Below, one piece after another: positions 47,601 through 58,358 of a stretch of 64,000 nt of DNA (the first letter of the stretch is position 1; each line of letters begins with the position of its first letter). The position numbers and the translations under genes were made by a program. The notes under the pieces are model-generated. The model was not told the origin of the DNA, ran no database searches, and worked only from the letters and a program-made list of their open reading frames with translations. Origin of the DNA: Diploscapter coronatus. Its lineage: Eukaryota; Nematoda; Chromadorea; Rhabditida; Rhabditidae. The stretch is from positions 1,674,001 through 1,738,000 of the forward strand of contig OZ038423.1 of assembly GCA_964036155.1 (NCBI GenBank), written 5' to 3'.

Positions 47601-48415
47601 CCGTATACCCGACGTGTCGACACCTTCTGGAGCAGAGTCATCGACGCCAATATCAACATAATCCTGAATTTTGCCGCACATTCATAGATTAGCGTATTAA
47701 TTAAAGTCTTCGGTTTCTCCAATCATATATTTGTGAATTGTGATTTGCAGCAATTTCAGGACTCATGGTCTGACGGCTAACGGTGGTCTGCCCTCCGGCT
47801 ACTGACTGTCGTCTCGACTTCAGTCCCCTCTGCGTCTCTGCTCTGCTCTGCATTCCCTAACACTTCATGTTTATTCATAATTTCATCAAAGTTCTATGTA
47901 TTCCGAATCGAGTAATATCCGAGTGATTCTCTCCTTCAAGACATGTTCATTTCTAATCATTCCCGATTGAGATTGACTCGCAGTTTGTCTAACCCGAATT
48001 TTGAATTTCAATTTGATCGTTTTCTGCCCCATTTCTCCATTTTACATCAGGGCTGCTCGAAATTTCAGCCGGAATTCCGGGACGAAGCTCCGAACAGCCT
48101 TGTTCTGCATTCTGCATTCCAGCTTGTGTGCGTCCTGCAACGTGTTCTCTCATTCCACATTTTTGTACCATATATATTTCTGGTAATTCGAAACAAAAAT
48201 CCCTAACTTTTGTTTGGAAGAGTTAGGGGCGGGCTCAGAGTGACTTTCCTAGTAGAGCAAATCAGCTAACAATCCGGATATCTATCTCGGGCTCTGCATT
48301 TCATCATTCCATTTTGTGATTCGATTTCAGGGCGAAACCGGGCGGCTTCGATGGATCCAACCCGACGAGAGGCAAGAAGCGAAGGAAATCTGACGGCTAC
48401 TTCACATTCGTCTGA
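41672..48415 (+). CDS. Innexin (invertebrate gap-junction channel subunit)
   Basis: Forms gap junctions or hemichannels in the plasma membrane. Exons: 41657-41813 (conserved Met at 41672), 42190-42231, 42278-42371, 42437-42531, 42751-42875, 43391-43495, 43540-43671, 43761-43849, 44045-44123, 44169-44267, 44632-44730, 47146-47234, then a terminal exon; with 48331-48415 the protein is 424 aa. Visible signatures: N-terminal [21 protein letters not shown] helix, TM1, [11 protein letters not shown] and ENYCW giving the two loop-1 cysteines, the innexin motif YYQWVPF, LNSFLGT, the two loop-2 cysteines (MCDFEV and [15 protein letters not shown]), then TM4 ([19 protein letters not shown]). The C-terminal tail contains a Ser-rich segment ([11 protein letters not shown]) and ends in [13 protein letters not shown]. 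Three terminal exons compete (separate entries). Introns of 0.3-2.4 kb carry repeats, unlike FAS. Confidence 0.95.
42927..43076. repeat. ~160 bp repeat family, inverted copy in innexin intron
   Basis: Inverse orientation of the family: TATTGATTGGGAGAGAACACG to GCTCTCCAGTCAGCAATAC, with TTCTACGCGACTTACTATTTCG inside. Confidence 0.85.
43872..43988. repeat. Inverted-repeat element in innexin intron
   Basis: AAATGTTGTAATATCGTAACATGAG pairs with CTCATATGTTACGATGTTACAACTTT. It makes a long near-perfect stem within the intron 43850-44044. Confidence 0.8.
44375..44600. repeat. Mariner-type non-autonomous element, second copy
   Basis: ACAGGGTGCGCATTAAAATTC at the left and CAGACTTTTGCGCATCCTGTA at the right. 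It sits in the intron just before exon 44632. Confidence 0.75.
46336..46488. repeat. Inverted-repeat element in innexin intron, palindrome family
   Basis: CCCGCATTTGTTAGACATGGCGTGAGAAAAAAGCGAAAAATA pairs with CTATTTTTCTCGCGTC...ACACATGCGGG. The outer end TTTAAGAAATCTGAT resembles the end of copy 1. Confidence 0.7.
47591..47687 (+). CDS. Innexin alternative terminal exon A
   Basis: A GAAGTTCAG acceptor precedes an exon that completes the AG left by exon 47146-47234. It reads 32 residues (S, then [16 protein letters not shown]..., ending NFAAHS) to TAG at 47685-47687. The tail is mildly basic then hydrophobic. Phase and acceptor fit; expression is not known. Confidence 0.5.
47751..47805 (+). 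CDS. Innexin alternative terminal exon B
   Basis: A TGATTTGCAG acceptor precedes an in-phase exon of 18 residues (S, then [17 protein letters not shown]) ending TGA at 47803-47805. The short Gly-rich tail has GC-rich, coding-like codons. Confidence 0.5.
48331..48415 (+). CDS. Innexin terminal exon C
   Basis: A GATTTCAG acceptor precedes an in-phase exon (R, then [14 protein letters not shown], a KKRRK basic cluster and GYFTFV) ending TGA at 48413-48415. The hydrophobic C-terminal FTFV could be a PDZ ligand. I used this exon for the main model because of its length and codon quality. Confidence 0.6.
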
Positions 48416-50836
48416 CGAGAACAAAGGCATAGTCCACACATTCCACACAGCCAGAAAGCATAGGCATTTCCAGTTGTCTTACATTGCATTGTCATATGTC
48501 TGTGGCTAGAGGGACACCGCATTTTCTCTAATATATAAGACCTACAACTCTTAGTTTTAGGGCAGCCTGGATAATTCGTTGCCTACGAAATGGTATAGGA
48601 AAAGATCTCTCCCTGCCTTGCCCTATACCATTAACTATATGGATAACGAAGTAGCGACTTATCCGAATTGCCTAGTTTTAGTTATGTATTATGAATTCAA
48701 TCAAGAACGAGCATTTTTGGATATTCAGTTATATGAACTCTAAATTTGACTCCGTGTATGATTTAGATTTTTGAGTAATATATGACCGGCTAAACATCAG
48801 AACCTACTAAGGGGGTCTTCTATTAGAGGAATTACGGTACAGCCACTACAGCTCAATCTAAGTCAGGCCTTGTGAATCAAAACAAAGAGGATCTCTTGCC
48901 ACAACCCTATACCCCAATTAGCCATGTCTTCCATCCCTTACGCCATTGCATCATTCTCTCATCTCTGCCTCAAACTCTTTCATCATTGTTATATGATCGG
49001 TTCGCATTATTTGGCCCCTCTATGTAGTTCACCCATAAATCACCACAACAATTAGTAAAATTCACTGAATAATACTTTCTCTTAGCCATAAACTTGGGCA
49101 AATTTTACGAATTGCTAGTGGTAATTTCCTGGTGAATTATACGAGGAGTCGCATAATTGCATACAGTCTGCCCTCTACGTGTCATCTCACTTTGTTTTTC
49201 TCTCATTTCTTCCACCAAACTGCCATTCATTCATTTATTCTTCTGGGAATTTCGAAGAAAACAACGATGCACATTTTGATAATCATCATTCAATGGTTCA
49301 TTTCCAATTTCATATTGAATTCCGAATTTCGAATTTCTAGTCGAACCCCACAGATTGGTGATTTTAGGTAAAATTATTATATCACATAATAAGTCATGAC
49401 AATCACTCTCGTTTGATAATATCTAGTCCCTGTGCATTTGTTTGCTGAATAGTTTTAAAGGGCGTAGGGTGGAATCATTCGACGAGCATGAAGATATCAA
49501 TCTGAAGAGAACCTTTACTCGCTCTATGCTCTTTAAAATCAATCAACAGACTCCCTCCCTCTCTCTCATTTCGCCACATTGCCTTCACTTATGTTAGATA
49601 CACGAATTATTCGATTATTAGATTGTTCGAATTATATGACTTGTTTATTATTATCAAAGTCTAAGCCCGCCCCATTTTAGTCCCGAATTTGCCCGATGAT
49701 CCATGACTATGATTACCTCCCGAACTCATCGCAAGTTCTTTACGATCCCCCTTCCGACATCTAATATAATTCATCAAGTACTACCACTGTTAATTTGTAA
49801 AATTCACCTAACTTTTTTGAGTTAGAGAGTGTAGGAAAGAGAAAAACCCTGATATGAATTTTACGAATTGGTTTGGCGGTTCTTGGCGAATTATACAAAT
49901 CTTCCTTCTCCTTTCCATACTTCGAATGCCCAATATATTTATTATTTTCTAGTCTCTATCTATGTTTTTCTCAATGAAGCACACACACACACAATTTTAG
50001 ATGTTTTTTTTCTTTTTCTACTTGTTGAAATTGAATTTACGTGTCATAAGCCATTCGTTCTTACAATTTTTTGTGAAGAATGAGAACATTTTCCTCATAT
50101 TTTCGACATTTGTATTTCTCCACCGATGAAATGGGTATTATTGTGCAAAACAATAAGAATATATTCTATTTTATGATTTCTTTTAATTTTCTACCGTTTT
50201 CTTCACACAAACTCTTTATACAGCGAGGAAGCGTGCGTGTTTCTAGATATTTTCAAATAAACTCTCTAAGCAAATGATTGGATTTTGACTGTCGTTTTCT
50301 AGGACAATTATCAATTGCTTGCCAATTAGATTTCGATATCGATCACAAGCACTATTATGTGATTTCTCCATCTCAAATCTGTTAGTCATTTTCCTTCTCC
50401 AAATTGGTGCGCAACATTAGTCTAAGTCATCTAGTCGCATTAAGCTAAAAGATTCAGAATGCACAAGACTAGATGATCTTCATTTCAAAATTCATATTTC
50501 TATTGTCTTTCAGATTATGTTATTTTCTTTGATTGAAAATGTCATATAAAATAAAGAGGATATATTTTATACAAATGAAAAAAATGAAACTTCGAGCATG
50601 ATCATAAAAGTACAAGGTTGGCCATAATTCTAGACCTCATATATCGATCACAAATCAATTGAAATTGTATAGAATAAGCAATGTTCATACAAGTTTCTTA
50701 TTGGACCAAAGAAACCACAGTACTCGAAGTCTACATTTCAATCGACTTTTCTGTGAAATGCTAGCAAGATCAGGTTTAAATTATTTGAAATTCCCATTAG
50801 ATAAGATTATAACTATGGACCAAACTGTAAAATGAG
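48416..50836. other. Intergenic region between convergent innexin and EF-hand genes
   Basis: No supported exon. It contains the element at 48561-48673 and degenerate elements with ATTCACC/GGTGAATT ends (about 49030-49140 and 49796-49900). The remainder is AT-rich. Confidence 0.5.
48561..48673. repeat. Inverted-repeat element, same arm type as 22901-23010
   Basis: GGCAGCCTGGATAATTCGTTGC pairs with GACTTATCCGAATTGCC. The centre (GATCTCTCCCTGCCTTGCCC) is almost identical to the copy at 22901. Confidence 0.85.
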
Positions 50837-52647
50837 TTAATTAACAGCTAGAACGAATTCTTCGAAAGAGATCTTGCCGTCTCCGTCCACATCGGCCTCT
50901 CTGAAGAGCTGTTCGACGACAGGCAGAGGAAACGAGGCCGTCAGAGCCAGTTCTGCTACGCACTGCATCATCTCGTCCTTCTCGATGAATCCGTCATGGT
51001 CCTGCAAATCAACAACATATAAATAGACCTCCTGACTCTGTCACAACGATGCGACGTCGCAACATGGCGAAACAGTGCGTGAAAGCGAGGGAACATTCAT
51101 CTACAATCTCAACCCTCCTCCTATCCAACACATACTATTGTCCCTTGTTGCGACGACGTAGTATCGTTGCACCCTTTCCAAATCACTCATAAATACATCA
51201 ACACGTTCATTCATAAATTTCATATATTCATTTAGTTTTTTTTCCTTTAACAAAGTTCACTCGCTCATACTACAATATAAATTTCCTCTTATTAATGATA
51301 GCTCAAGCTGTTCTTTATGAACTTCCAAGATCATTCATTAAAAGGATAGAAAATAACGTAGTAGCGTTATAGCATCGTGAAATACGAAATATTATGACAA
51401 ATTTAGAGCTATTCTCTCATACTATTTTTGAAATGTTAAAGACGATATAGCGAATTTTTCAGACTTCTTAATTTAAATGAATTTGAATGAATATTTGAAC
51501 CCACTCGATCGAACATGTCGAACTGCTCCCTGAGCTGGCTATAAGTGAATTTGGGCATCTCCTGCCGGCCGTCCAGAATATTTGCGAATTCGTCGAAAGT
51601 CAGCACTCCGTTCTCTGCAATCAAATCGAATAACTCCTCATCATCCAGATCTAGGGGGGGCTCAAATCATCGTTTCCGTGCGACCTATCCCCTATGATAT
51701 TTCTTTCCCGATTTTGTATCTCTAGTCATAAATTATCAGCACATTTTTCTGTTCGTGATGAAGTCATAACGTAAATTTCGTCCTCGTATATATTTGTATA
51801 TTTTGTTGAGTCTGATTCAAAATGCTCTCTAGGTTTGTTATCATCTCTGCCATCTCTAGTTCATCTAGTTCATCAATTTATCTATTCCGGTTTGTGAGAA
51901 TTGGAGGAAGGACACTCCAACCAGCAATGGACTGCTCGCTTTGAATGGATTTGATTCGCTGCACGGCAAGTGAAATTCGATATGCGCCAACAGCCAAAAT
52001 GAAGCGGCCTTTCAGTGCTCCGTTTTTGGAAGAAGCAACATTGATTTTAGCAGCTGAAACATGATAACACATTCTAATAATTCAGCAGGAATTCATACGG
52101 GAAGATAGTAACAATTTGCCTTACCTACTGAATTAGAATCTATTAGGTTGTCCTATAACTTCGTACAGATTTGATTGTTTTCTTTCTAGATTTCATCCTC
52201 ATCAATGTTTTAAGCTAAATGATACAAAGCTTCTGGAGTCTGAATGAAATTTTAATTAAATATCTGTACGAAATTATGAGACAACCTAATAGAATGTCAG
52301 AGGAAAGAAAAATATGCATTTTTCTCTAGAAGAATGAAGAATGCGTAAGGGCGCGTTCATGCTCCGCTCACGTGAGCAAGAATAAATAGCACTCGAGGGT
52401 GAGAGAGGAAAAATCATATTCTCTTTACGTCTCTCACATTCGTGTGCTATTTTTCGACTCACGTGGACGTAGCGGAGTATGAGCGCGCTCTAAGAATACT
52501 TACGATCATTATCAGCATGATGCATGATGAGGGACAATTCGAGTCGGGAGATCCGCTTCCCGAATCGCTTCATGGCCTTCTCCAACTCGTCAATCGTTAT
52601 GAAGCCGTCCTTATTCGCGTCGAACAATGCGAACGCTTGTCGATACT
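50837..52647 (-). CDS. Calmodulin-like EF-hand protein (5' end not found)
   Basis: Three exons, descending: 52504-52647, 51505-51650, 50837-51001; phases agree and the stop is TAA at 50837-50839. The layout is two EF-hand pairs, as in calmodulin. EF1 is canonical (DANKDGFITIDE). EF2 is degenerate: the loop region reads LIAENGVLTFDE, lacking Asp at positions 1 and 3. EF3 (DRDHDGFIEKDE) is split by an intron and EF4 (DVDGDGKISFEE) is canonical. The linker after EF2 is GRQEMPKFTYSQLRE. It is probably a cytosolic calcium sensor distinct from calmodulin itself. The first exon, carrying the start codon, should end in phase 1 upstream of 52647; I could not find it. The acceptor at 51651 lies at the edge of a transposon-like repeat. 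Confidence 0.85.
51042..51170. repeat. Inverted-repeat element in EF-hand gene intron
   Basis: CACAACGATGCGACGTCGCAACA...CGAAACAGTG pairs with CATACTATTG...TTGTTGCGACGACGTAGTATCGTTG. Confidence 0.8.
51646..51837. repeat. CAGACCTAGG-family element abutting an EF-hand exon
   Basis: CAGATCTAGGGGGGGCTC at the left end overlaps the last coding bases of exon 51505-51650. The right end is AATGCTCTCTAGGTTTG. Read on the minus strand, the left terminus supplies the CCTAG acceptor. Confidence 0.7.
52143..52290. repeat. Near-perfect inverted-repeat mariner-like element
   Basis: TTAGGTTGTCCTATAACTTCG at the left and CGAAATTATGAGACAACCTAA at the right, continuing as GTACAGAT/ATCTGTAC. It lies in the EF-hand intron 51651-52503. 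Confidence 0.8.
52350..52490. repeat. Inverted-repeat element next to EF-hand exon, palindrome family
   Basis: GCGCGTTCATGCTCCGCTCACGTGAG pairs with CTCACGTGGACGTAGCGGAG...GAGCGCGC. The core is AAATAGCAC...GAGAGAGGAAAA facing GTGTGCTATTTTTCG. It ends about 13 bases from the exon donor at 52503. Confidence 0.85.
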
Positions 52648-52952
52648 CTGCAAGGGAAGCTCGTCCATCTCATTTATCCAGGAAAATGTAGACAATTTGA
52701 AAAAATGACTGCTATTCACTAGACGAAATAATGCGGCAAAAGACATTTCTTCAGACTTCCTTATCCCACACAGCTCTGTACTATTTCTCGCCGATGGCTA
52801 TTTTCTTCGGTCTTTTATCAAAATATAATCGACAGTTTGAAAAATAACTACCTGAAAAAAGTGTAGAAAAAGAAACTCTATCAGCCACTATCCTACACAA
52901 CCTTGTACTACACATATTTCATTTAATGGATACTTTCCAAATCGTTATTTAT

Positions 52953-53037
52953 CCAGACCTAGGGAGGACAATCGTCAGAAATCCTTTACGATCTAATTCC
53001 TAGTTTTTTCGTTTGGCAAAAATGCTCCCTAGATCTG
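52953..53037. repeat. Short CAGACCTAGG-family element
   Basis: CAGACCTAGGGAGGACAATCGTC to TGCTCCCTAGATCTG, only about 85 bp, so internally deleted compared with the 195 bp copy at 53799. Confidence 0.75.
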
Positions 53038-53798
53038 CATATATTCGATTTTATTTAACTCTATTTTACCTTCCACCTTGCTCTTTGCCATTGCATGGCC
53101 ATTCTTGCTGTCGTCAGCCTAAACGTTGTCATTTCATTCATTCTCAATTTGACGACCACAAACTCGCGCTGCAGATGAAGAGGCTGATGCCTTATTTTTG
53201 TACATTGGTTGAGAAATCTCACTCAGATTAGCAGACTAATGGAAGTTAGATTGGGCGAGATTAAGGATATTTATGATTAGACGAATGGATGAATGAATGA
53301 CGGGGCGAGTATTCAAATGGGTAGGCAGGATGCGAGCTGAGTGAGTGGCGGCGGAGTGGAGTAAGACCGCTCAGAACGGAAGTCGAGAAACCACGGAATG
53401 GGGTCAGAAAAAGGCCTAGAAAGGCAATAGAAGGGGGACGGGAGAAGCGAGAGGAGAAGGGCGGTCTGAAAGAGCCTAAAAAGGCAGCAGCCAAGCAGCA
53501 CACGCGGTAGATGTCAAAAAGCCGCGCAAATTAGAGCATCTACACAAATTGAAAGCGAAATTGGCGTCGAGTGTTGACATTCACTCTTTGGATAGCAGGG
53601 ACAAATCTGGAAGAGGAGAGGCGAACAAAACAAAAATCACCTAACTACTCAATCCCAAAAGCTATTGCTGTGTCATAGTCAATTTGAGTTATTCGCAATG
53701 ATGAAAAGATGTGTTGCTAATGGATGTGCAAAAATCACAAACCTTGAAGATTCAGAATGAAAAGTAGTTTTCGTTTTTTTTTTCCTTTAACACGGAAT

Positions 53799-53992
53799 CA
53801 GACCTAAGGAGGACGATCGTCAGAAGACCTTTGCGACCTACCCCCAATGTAATTCCTTTTAAAAAAATCTCTTTGTAACCTGTAGTTGTCAAAATTTTCT
53901 CCAATGCGAGCTGGTATCATAACTATGGTTTCGCTTATGCGACCTACCTCCCGTATATTTTCCTCGTCTGACGAAAGTGCTCCCTAGGTCTG
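53799..53992. repeat. CAGACCTAGG-family element, GATCGTC subfamily, near full length
   Basis: CAGACCTAAGGAGGACGATCGTC at the left and GTGCTCCCTAGGTCTG at the right, with CGACCTACCCCC and GCGACCTACCTCCC inside. It is the best copy for defining the family. Confidence 0.85.
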
Positions 53993-54397
53993 AATACGGA
54001 ATAATATTTTTATTATATGATGGCACGATTTTCAATAGTTTGAAGAGTGATCTTCTTTTTCTTTTAGATATTAAAAGTGCAGTTCAATAATACGAATATC
54101 GTTCCGTGACACGTGAAACATAAGTTCCCTAATAAAACCTGCCTTTCTAACTGCTTGTCTGAAGAGGGAAAGCAGTTGTGGAACCGGGTTGAGAGAGCCC
54201 ATTCTCGATAAATTCATCACGACTGTAAATTGCGCAGAGGCCTTATATAGCTCTAGAGCTATTGTGAACAATGCAGAATACAGCCAGTAGCAGCCTAAGC
54301 CGATGATATTGAAATTGACTATTGTTTCAGGACCTTTAGCAGAGGCAAGAATATAAATTGAAGATTATGCAGATCAGACGGCTTTAGTCTATGAAGA

Positions 54398-54694
54398 ATG
54401 AACTATTCACAGCCACAACAATGCGAAGCTTTGGAAACAGGAAGAAGAAACGAAGAAGCATGCAATTTGTGGAGGAAATGTCCGAATTCATTCCATTCTT
54501 CACGTAGAACATCGTTTTTCATTAGATTCCCAAGTCGCACACAAAAACGGCGAAAGTGGATGTGCTTCAGATATGAAAAGGGCAAATGCACACACACAAA
54601 ATGTGCCTTGAAACAAGCAACTGAAAATTCGCACACAACTATTTGCCATGGAACTCATTCGGAGAATAAGTCTGATCATACCAAGCATGAGTAA
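54398..54694 (+). pseudogene. Possible relic of a retrotransposon gag zinc-knuckle region
   Basis: A 98-codon open frame with clustered Cys/His: CNLWRKC, then RRKWMCFRYEKGKCTHTKC, then SHTTICH. The spacing recalls the paired Cys/His segments before the protease in Pao/BEL polyproteins, but no other retroelement domain or LTR was seen nearby. Alternatives are an unrelated small Cys-rich protein or chance. Confidence 0.25.
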
Positions 54695-55700
54695 ATGAGA
54701 AATCGAAAAATAAAGAATGCACTAATTGAATCAACTTCAAACAACCTTCATGCCTTCATATGCTTTACTTTCGACTGCTATACGAAACAGAGAAGCCTTT
54801 GTCAACAGAAGCACTATTGAATTTTCCGAGTAATTACAATAACAAATTCCGGATTCAGGAGGGCCGATTTATTTACTATACACGATTATTTATTTCCCCG
54901 AGTTTTTACGTTAAACTTAGAATTTTCATTCCGTCTAGACGCAATCTCAAAGATATTTTGATCTAGGAGAGGCAAAAACTCGCTAATGATTGCGTCATCG
55001 CAACGTCGTCACTTTGAAGCTACACAACGACGTCAGGGAAGAAGCTGACGACGTGAAATTATCAAGATAGTTTTCTGAAACACCCACAATGCCTATTACG
55101 AAGTTTCGAGACATCGTTGGACCTTCTGAAGATCGTGACGGCCAACTCTCTACAGGACTCTATTTGAGGGACAAACCAAGTGTAAAAAATCGCTCTTATC
55201 TTTCCCTAATTAACCCTCTAAAAATCTATGTCGACAACGTTTGGAAACGGGCACATAATTTTCATGTGTTGTCTGAAAAAAAATCACGATTTATAGATTT
55301 CCTATAACCCCTGGTAATGAAAAATTTTCTTATTATAGCTCAAGGATTTTTCGATTTTCCCAATCTCCGACTTTTCGAGATTTTGCGCTAGAATTGTAGC
55401 CCTGAATCAGTAAATGCTTCCTATGCGGTTTGTTTTTCTAAATTTTTCATGGTAAATCGAGAAGAGATTCAATTTTTGAAAAAAAAAATAAATAAATAAA
55501 CCACATAGGAAGCATCTACTAATCGCGCTCTACACTCTGAGCACAAAAAGTCTAGTTTTTGAACCTTTTGAATCTGAGTTTTGGATTCAAAAATACTTCG
55601 TATGTTCTAGAATTGCTGAAATCGTAAATCTTTATCATTTTTATTGTGCGTTTCATACATTTCATTAATTTGATAAGTTCTATTGTGAGAATCGTTGAAT

Positions 55701-56957
55701 TCAATGATGATGATGTCTGGCTTTGTGGAATCCGAATGCAGAGGCAGCCAGCATCAGCAGGGAGAGAATGGCTGCTGTCAGGGAGAGACCCCAAGACCAC
55801 CCTAAAGAAAGGTTCGCGGCAGCTGTATTGGACAGACCTAAAGTTTGTAATTCGTAAGAAGATTACTAACATTCAGACCTAGGTAGCGTTTAAGCCAAAA
55901 TCTTGAGCATACCTCCTATAGGCTAAAATGTATCGACAAATTTTTGTTGCGTAACCCCTCTATATATATCAAATTTCTATACAGAGTTGGAAAAGTACTG
56001 ATGCTATCTGGAAAATAAAATTTTTATGCAAAACACGCATCTTCTGGAGGATATTTTCGATATACTGTAATGCTAAGATACGAATAAAATAAACGCATGA
56101 TAGAGTGATATTCTGGGAAAATTCAAGCTTGCCAAGCTAAAATATAACTTGGAAATAAAGAAAGCGAAGTTATATAAAGGATATCAGCATTTTTCCGCAC
56201 CCTGCAGAAAATCTTCTTTTTGCGCCCCCCTCCCACATATCTGTCGACTTTGGCTGAAATTCTGCCTAGATCTGATAATATTGTTCTAACGGTCATAGTC
56301 CGCGGCCCAAACGATTACTCCAACCCATAGGCAACTAGATATAAATAGAGAAATGAGGAAGTGCAGTCCGTGGCTGCGTGGATTGTGTCGAAGCAGAACG
56401 ATGGCAGCGATCGTCCAGAGCACCATTAACAGCTCTGCACTGAAGGCCATTAGCATAACGATCACGACGCACTTATTCCACGGCTCCAAATCTGAGAAGT
56501 CCCCGTGGCTCCATAGGTATATGGGGTAACTTCTTGTTAAGAGGCCGAAGACTTTCGATTCAGCCCAATCTGAAGATAATTTTTCTTTAAATCGGCTTCC
56601 TGTATAATTCACCAGCAAATTATTATCATCATTTTTTAATTCATCAGGCTTTGAGGATAGGAAATGTAGGGAGGAGAAAAATAACTGGTGAATTAGGTTT
56701 CCTGTTTGGCCTACCCACACTCACTTGTCTGGGCTACCCATTTTTCTTTTCCTCTACCTTCTTCTAAAAAGTGGACAGAGTCCGAACAAATGAGTGTGGG
56801 TAGTCGGAACAAAAAGCCGATAAATTATACAGGGGTCAGAAAAAAAAAGTTGGATCCTCTTACGATAGGTAAATGTCCCGACGCCAGTAAGTACTGTAAC
56901 AACGATCAGGAGAAGAAGAACCCCGAAGTGGGCGTGTTCATGGTGATGGTAATGCAT
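55701..56957 (-). CDS. Short Clc-like / claudin-superfamily four-TM protein
   Basis: Three exons, descending: 56864-56957, 56291-56569, 55701-55801; phases agree, giving about 157 aa. Four hydrophobic segments are visible: VLLLLIVVTVLTGVG, VVIVMLMAFSAELLMVLWTIAAIVLL, LHFLISLFISSCLWVGVIVW and LSLTAAILSLLMLAASAF. A Tyr/Trp-rich pair of short loops (LTRSYPIYLW, DYDRWSWG) fits the nematode Clc-like branch of the claudin/PMP22 superfamily. The first loop is only about 30-35 residues, shorter than in claudins, and lacks the W-GLW-C-C motif. Both predicted cytoplasmic ends are His-rich: the N-terminus starts MHYHHHEHAH and the C-terminus ends in HHHH. The intron 55802-56290 is almost entirely a repeat. 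Confidence 0.78.
55874..56274. repeat. CAGACCTAGG-family element filling a Clc-like gene intron
   Basis: CAGACCTAGGTAGCGTTTAAGCC at the left, TTCTGCCTAGATCTG at the right. At 401 bp it is about twice the usual length and may contain a nested segment near 55980-56210. Confidence 0.75.
56597..56704. repeat. Inverted-repeat element with AATTCACCAG ends
   Basis: CTTCCTGTATAATTCACCAG pairs with CTGGTGAATTAGGTTTCCTG. The centre is GGATAGGAAATGTAGGGAGGAGAAAA. It lies in the first Clc-like intron; degenerate relatives are at 1244-1304 and 49030-49140. Confidence 0.75.
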
Positions 56958-58358
56958 TGCTCTCTGCTTTTCGAAATTCGAATAATAATAACCCAGTCAA
57001 TCGAATAAGGAGTCGAATTTTTAGCGATGTGACTTACTGATAGAGTTTCTCAACATTTATAATTCTCTCCTTGCCTGTCATCGTTTTTCTCGCTTTGCTT
57101 GCATCTCTGCCCTCTACTCTATCTTCGCTGTAGGGGTATAAGTCAACAACGGCTTTTTAATGTGGTTTCGATCATTCTTTTGATAGCGAATCCCCAAATA
57201 TTTTCCTCTCTGCCTTTTCACCCTTTCTCCGAGTCGAATCATGCAAGCGGGGATGATTAATCGGAAAGCTGCGAAAAGCTTTGCAGACGAACTTTCAGAC
57301 TGATAAGCAATATGTCAGATTGGTAATCTATGAGACAGTATAGTTGCACTCCAATTGCATATTTCGAAATGTTACGTTGGACAAAAGTCGAAATGACATA
57401 GCCATATTTGGTGCCGAGGAAGGTTTGGATGAGTCAAGAAAATTAGAGTTTGAACCTACTTGTCTTGAATCTCACTGACGTTTTCTTTTGCTTGAAACTC
57501 GATATTTCCACTTCCTCATGCCACTGTCACTTTCTGCGAGAATAACATTCTCATTCCTTCAAAACATCGTTTTTCGTTCGATTTCGATTTCTCCACACGA
57601 CTCGCCTCCCTCTCATTATGCATACGTCTGTCTCTGTCTGTCTGCACTCTCTTCTCCCCCTCCTTTTCCAAGCATTGATCTCTTTCGCGGGCTATTCCTC
57701 TAGGCGATTTGTCCCCTTTCTGCTTTTGCTCTAACTGCTCTAATTGCTCTTCCAGAATTCCTTCTAATTCCCGCCTGAGGAGTACTTTTCTCCCACAAGT
57801 GAGTACTTTCGTTCTAAAACCGAGAGATGGGAGAAATCGTGAAGAGAAAAATTAAGAAACTATTTGGGAGAATAGTACTCACTAATAGAACAAAAAAGTA
57901 CTTGCAGGACTAATATTTGACTCTCTAAATGCTGCAACAAGGGAAAGCATCTGAACTATTGTCCATCCACCCGTCGGCCTCTAAGCCGAGTCTGCTGTCC
58001 TCCTTTTGGTCAATTCACGTCCAGCTGCAAGTAAGCTCCCTCTCCTTTGCGTGTCGAAAATCGATGCAGACAGAGCCATTTGCCCAAGTCCAAAATTGAC
58101 TTATCCAATCCAATTCTCACCATCTCTGCAATGCAATTTGCTGTTCGAAATCTGAAATTCCATTGCAAAAAGAGGAAGTGTAAACAAGGTGGATATTTTG
58201 GTCGTTTTTAGCAAAATGAGAAGATGGATTTACTCGAGCTGCGGACGACTGCGGGGTCGCAGAATTCTCTTCCCGAATGTTTTGATTCTGCACAAAATGC
58301 AGCAGAAAATCAGAATCGGCTGAGAACTTCCAAGAGTTTAGGAGGTGGGAATTGAAGA

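Larger units (their letters stand above)
53038..55700. other. Intergenic region between EF-hand and Clc-like genes
   Basis: Apart from the element at 53799-53992 and the possible retroelement relic at 54398-54694, I see no supported exon. The missing first exon of the EF-hand gene should be in or before this region. Confidence 0.4.

Noticed and set aside
51878..52072. Open minus-strand segment after a GTTTCAG acceptor inside the EF-hand intron
   Set aside because: It has no usable donor before its stop, and direct splicing from 52504 to 51650 already gives a sensible EF-hand protein.
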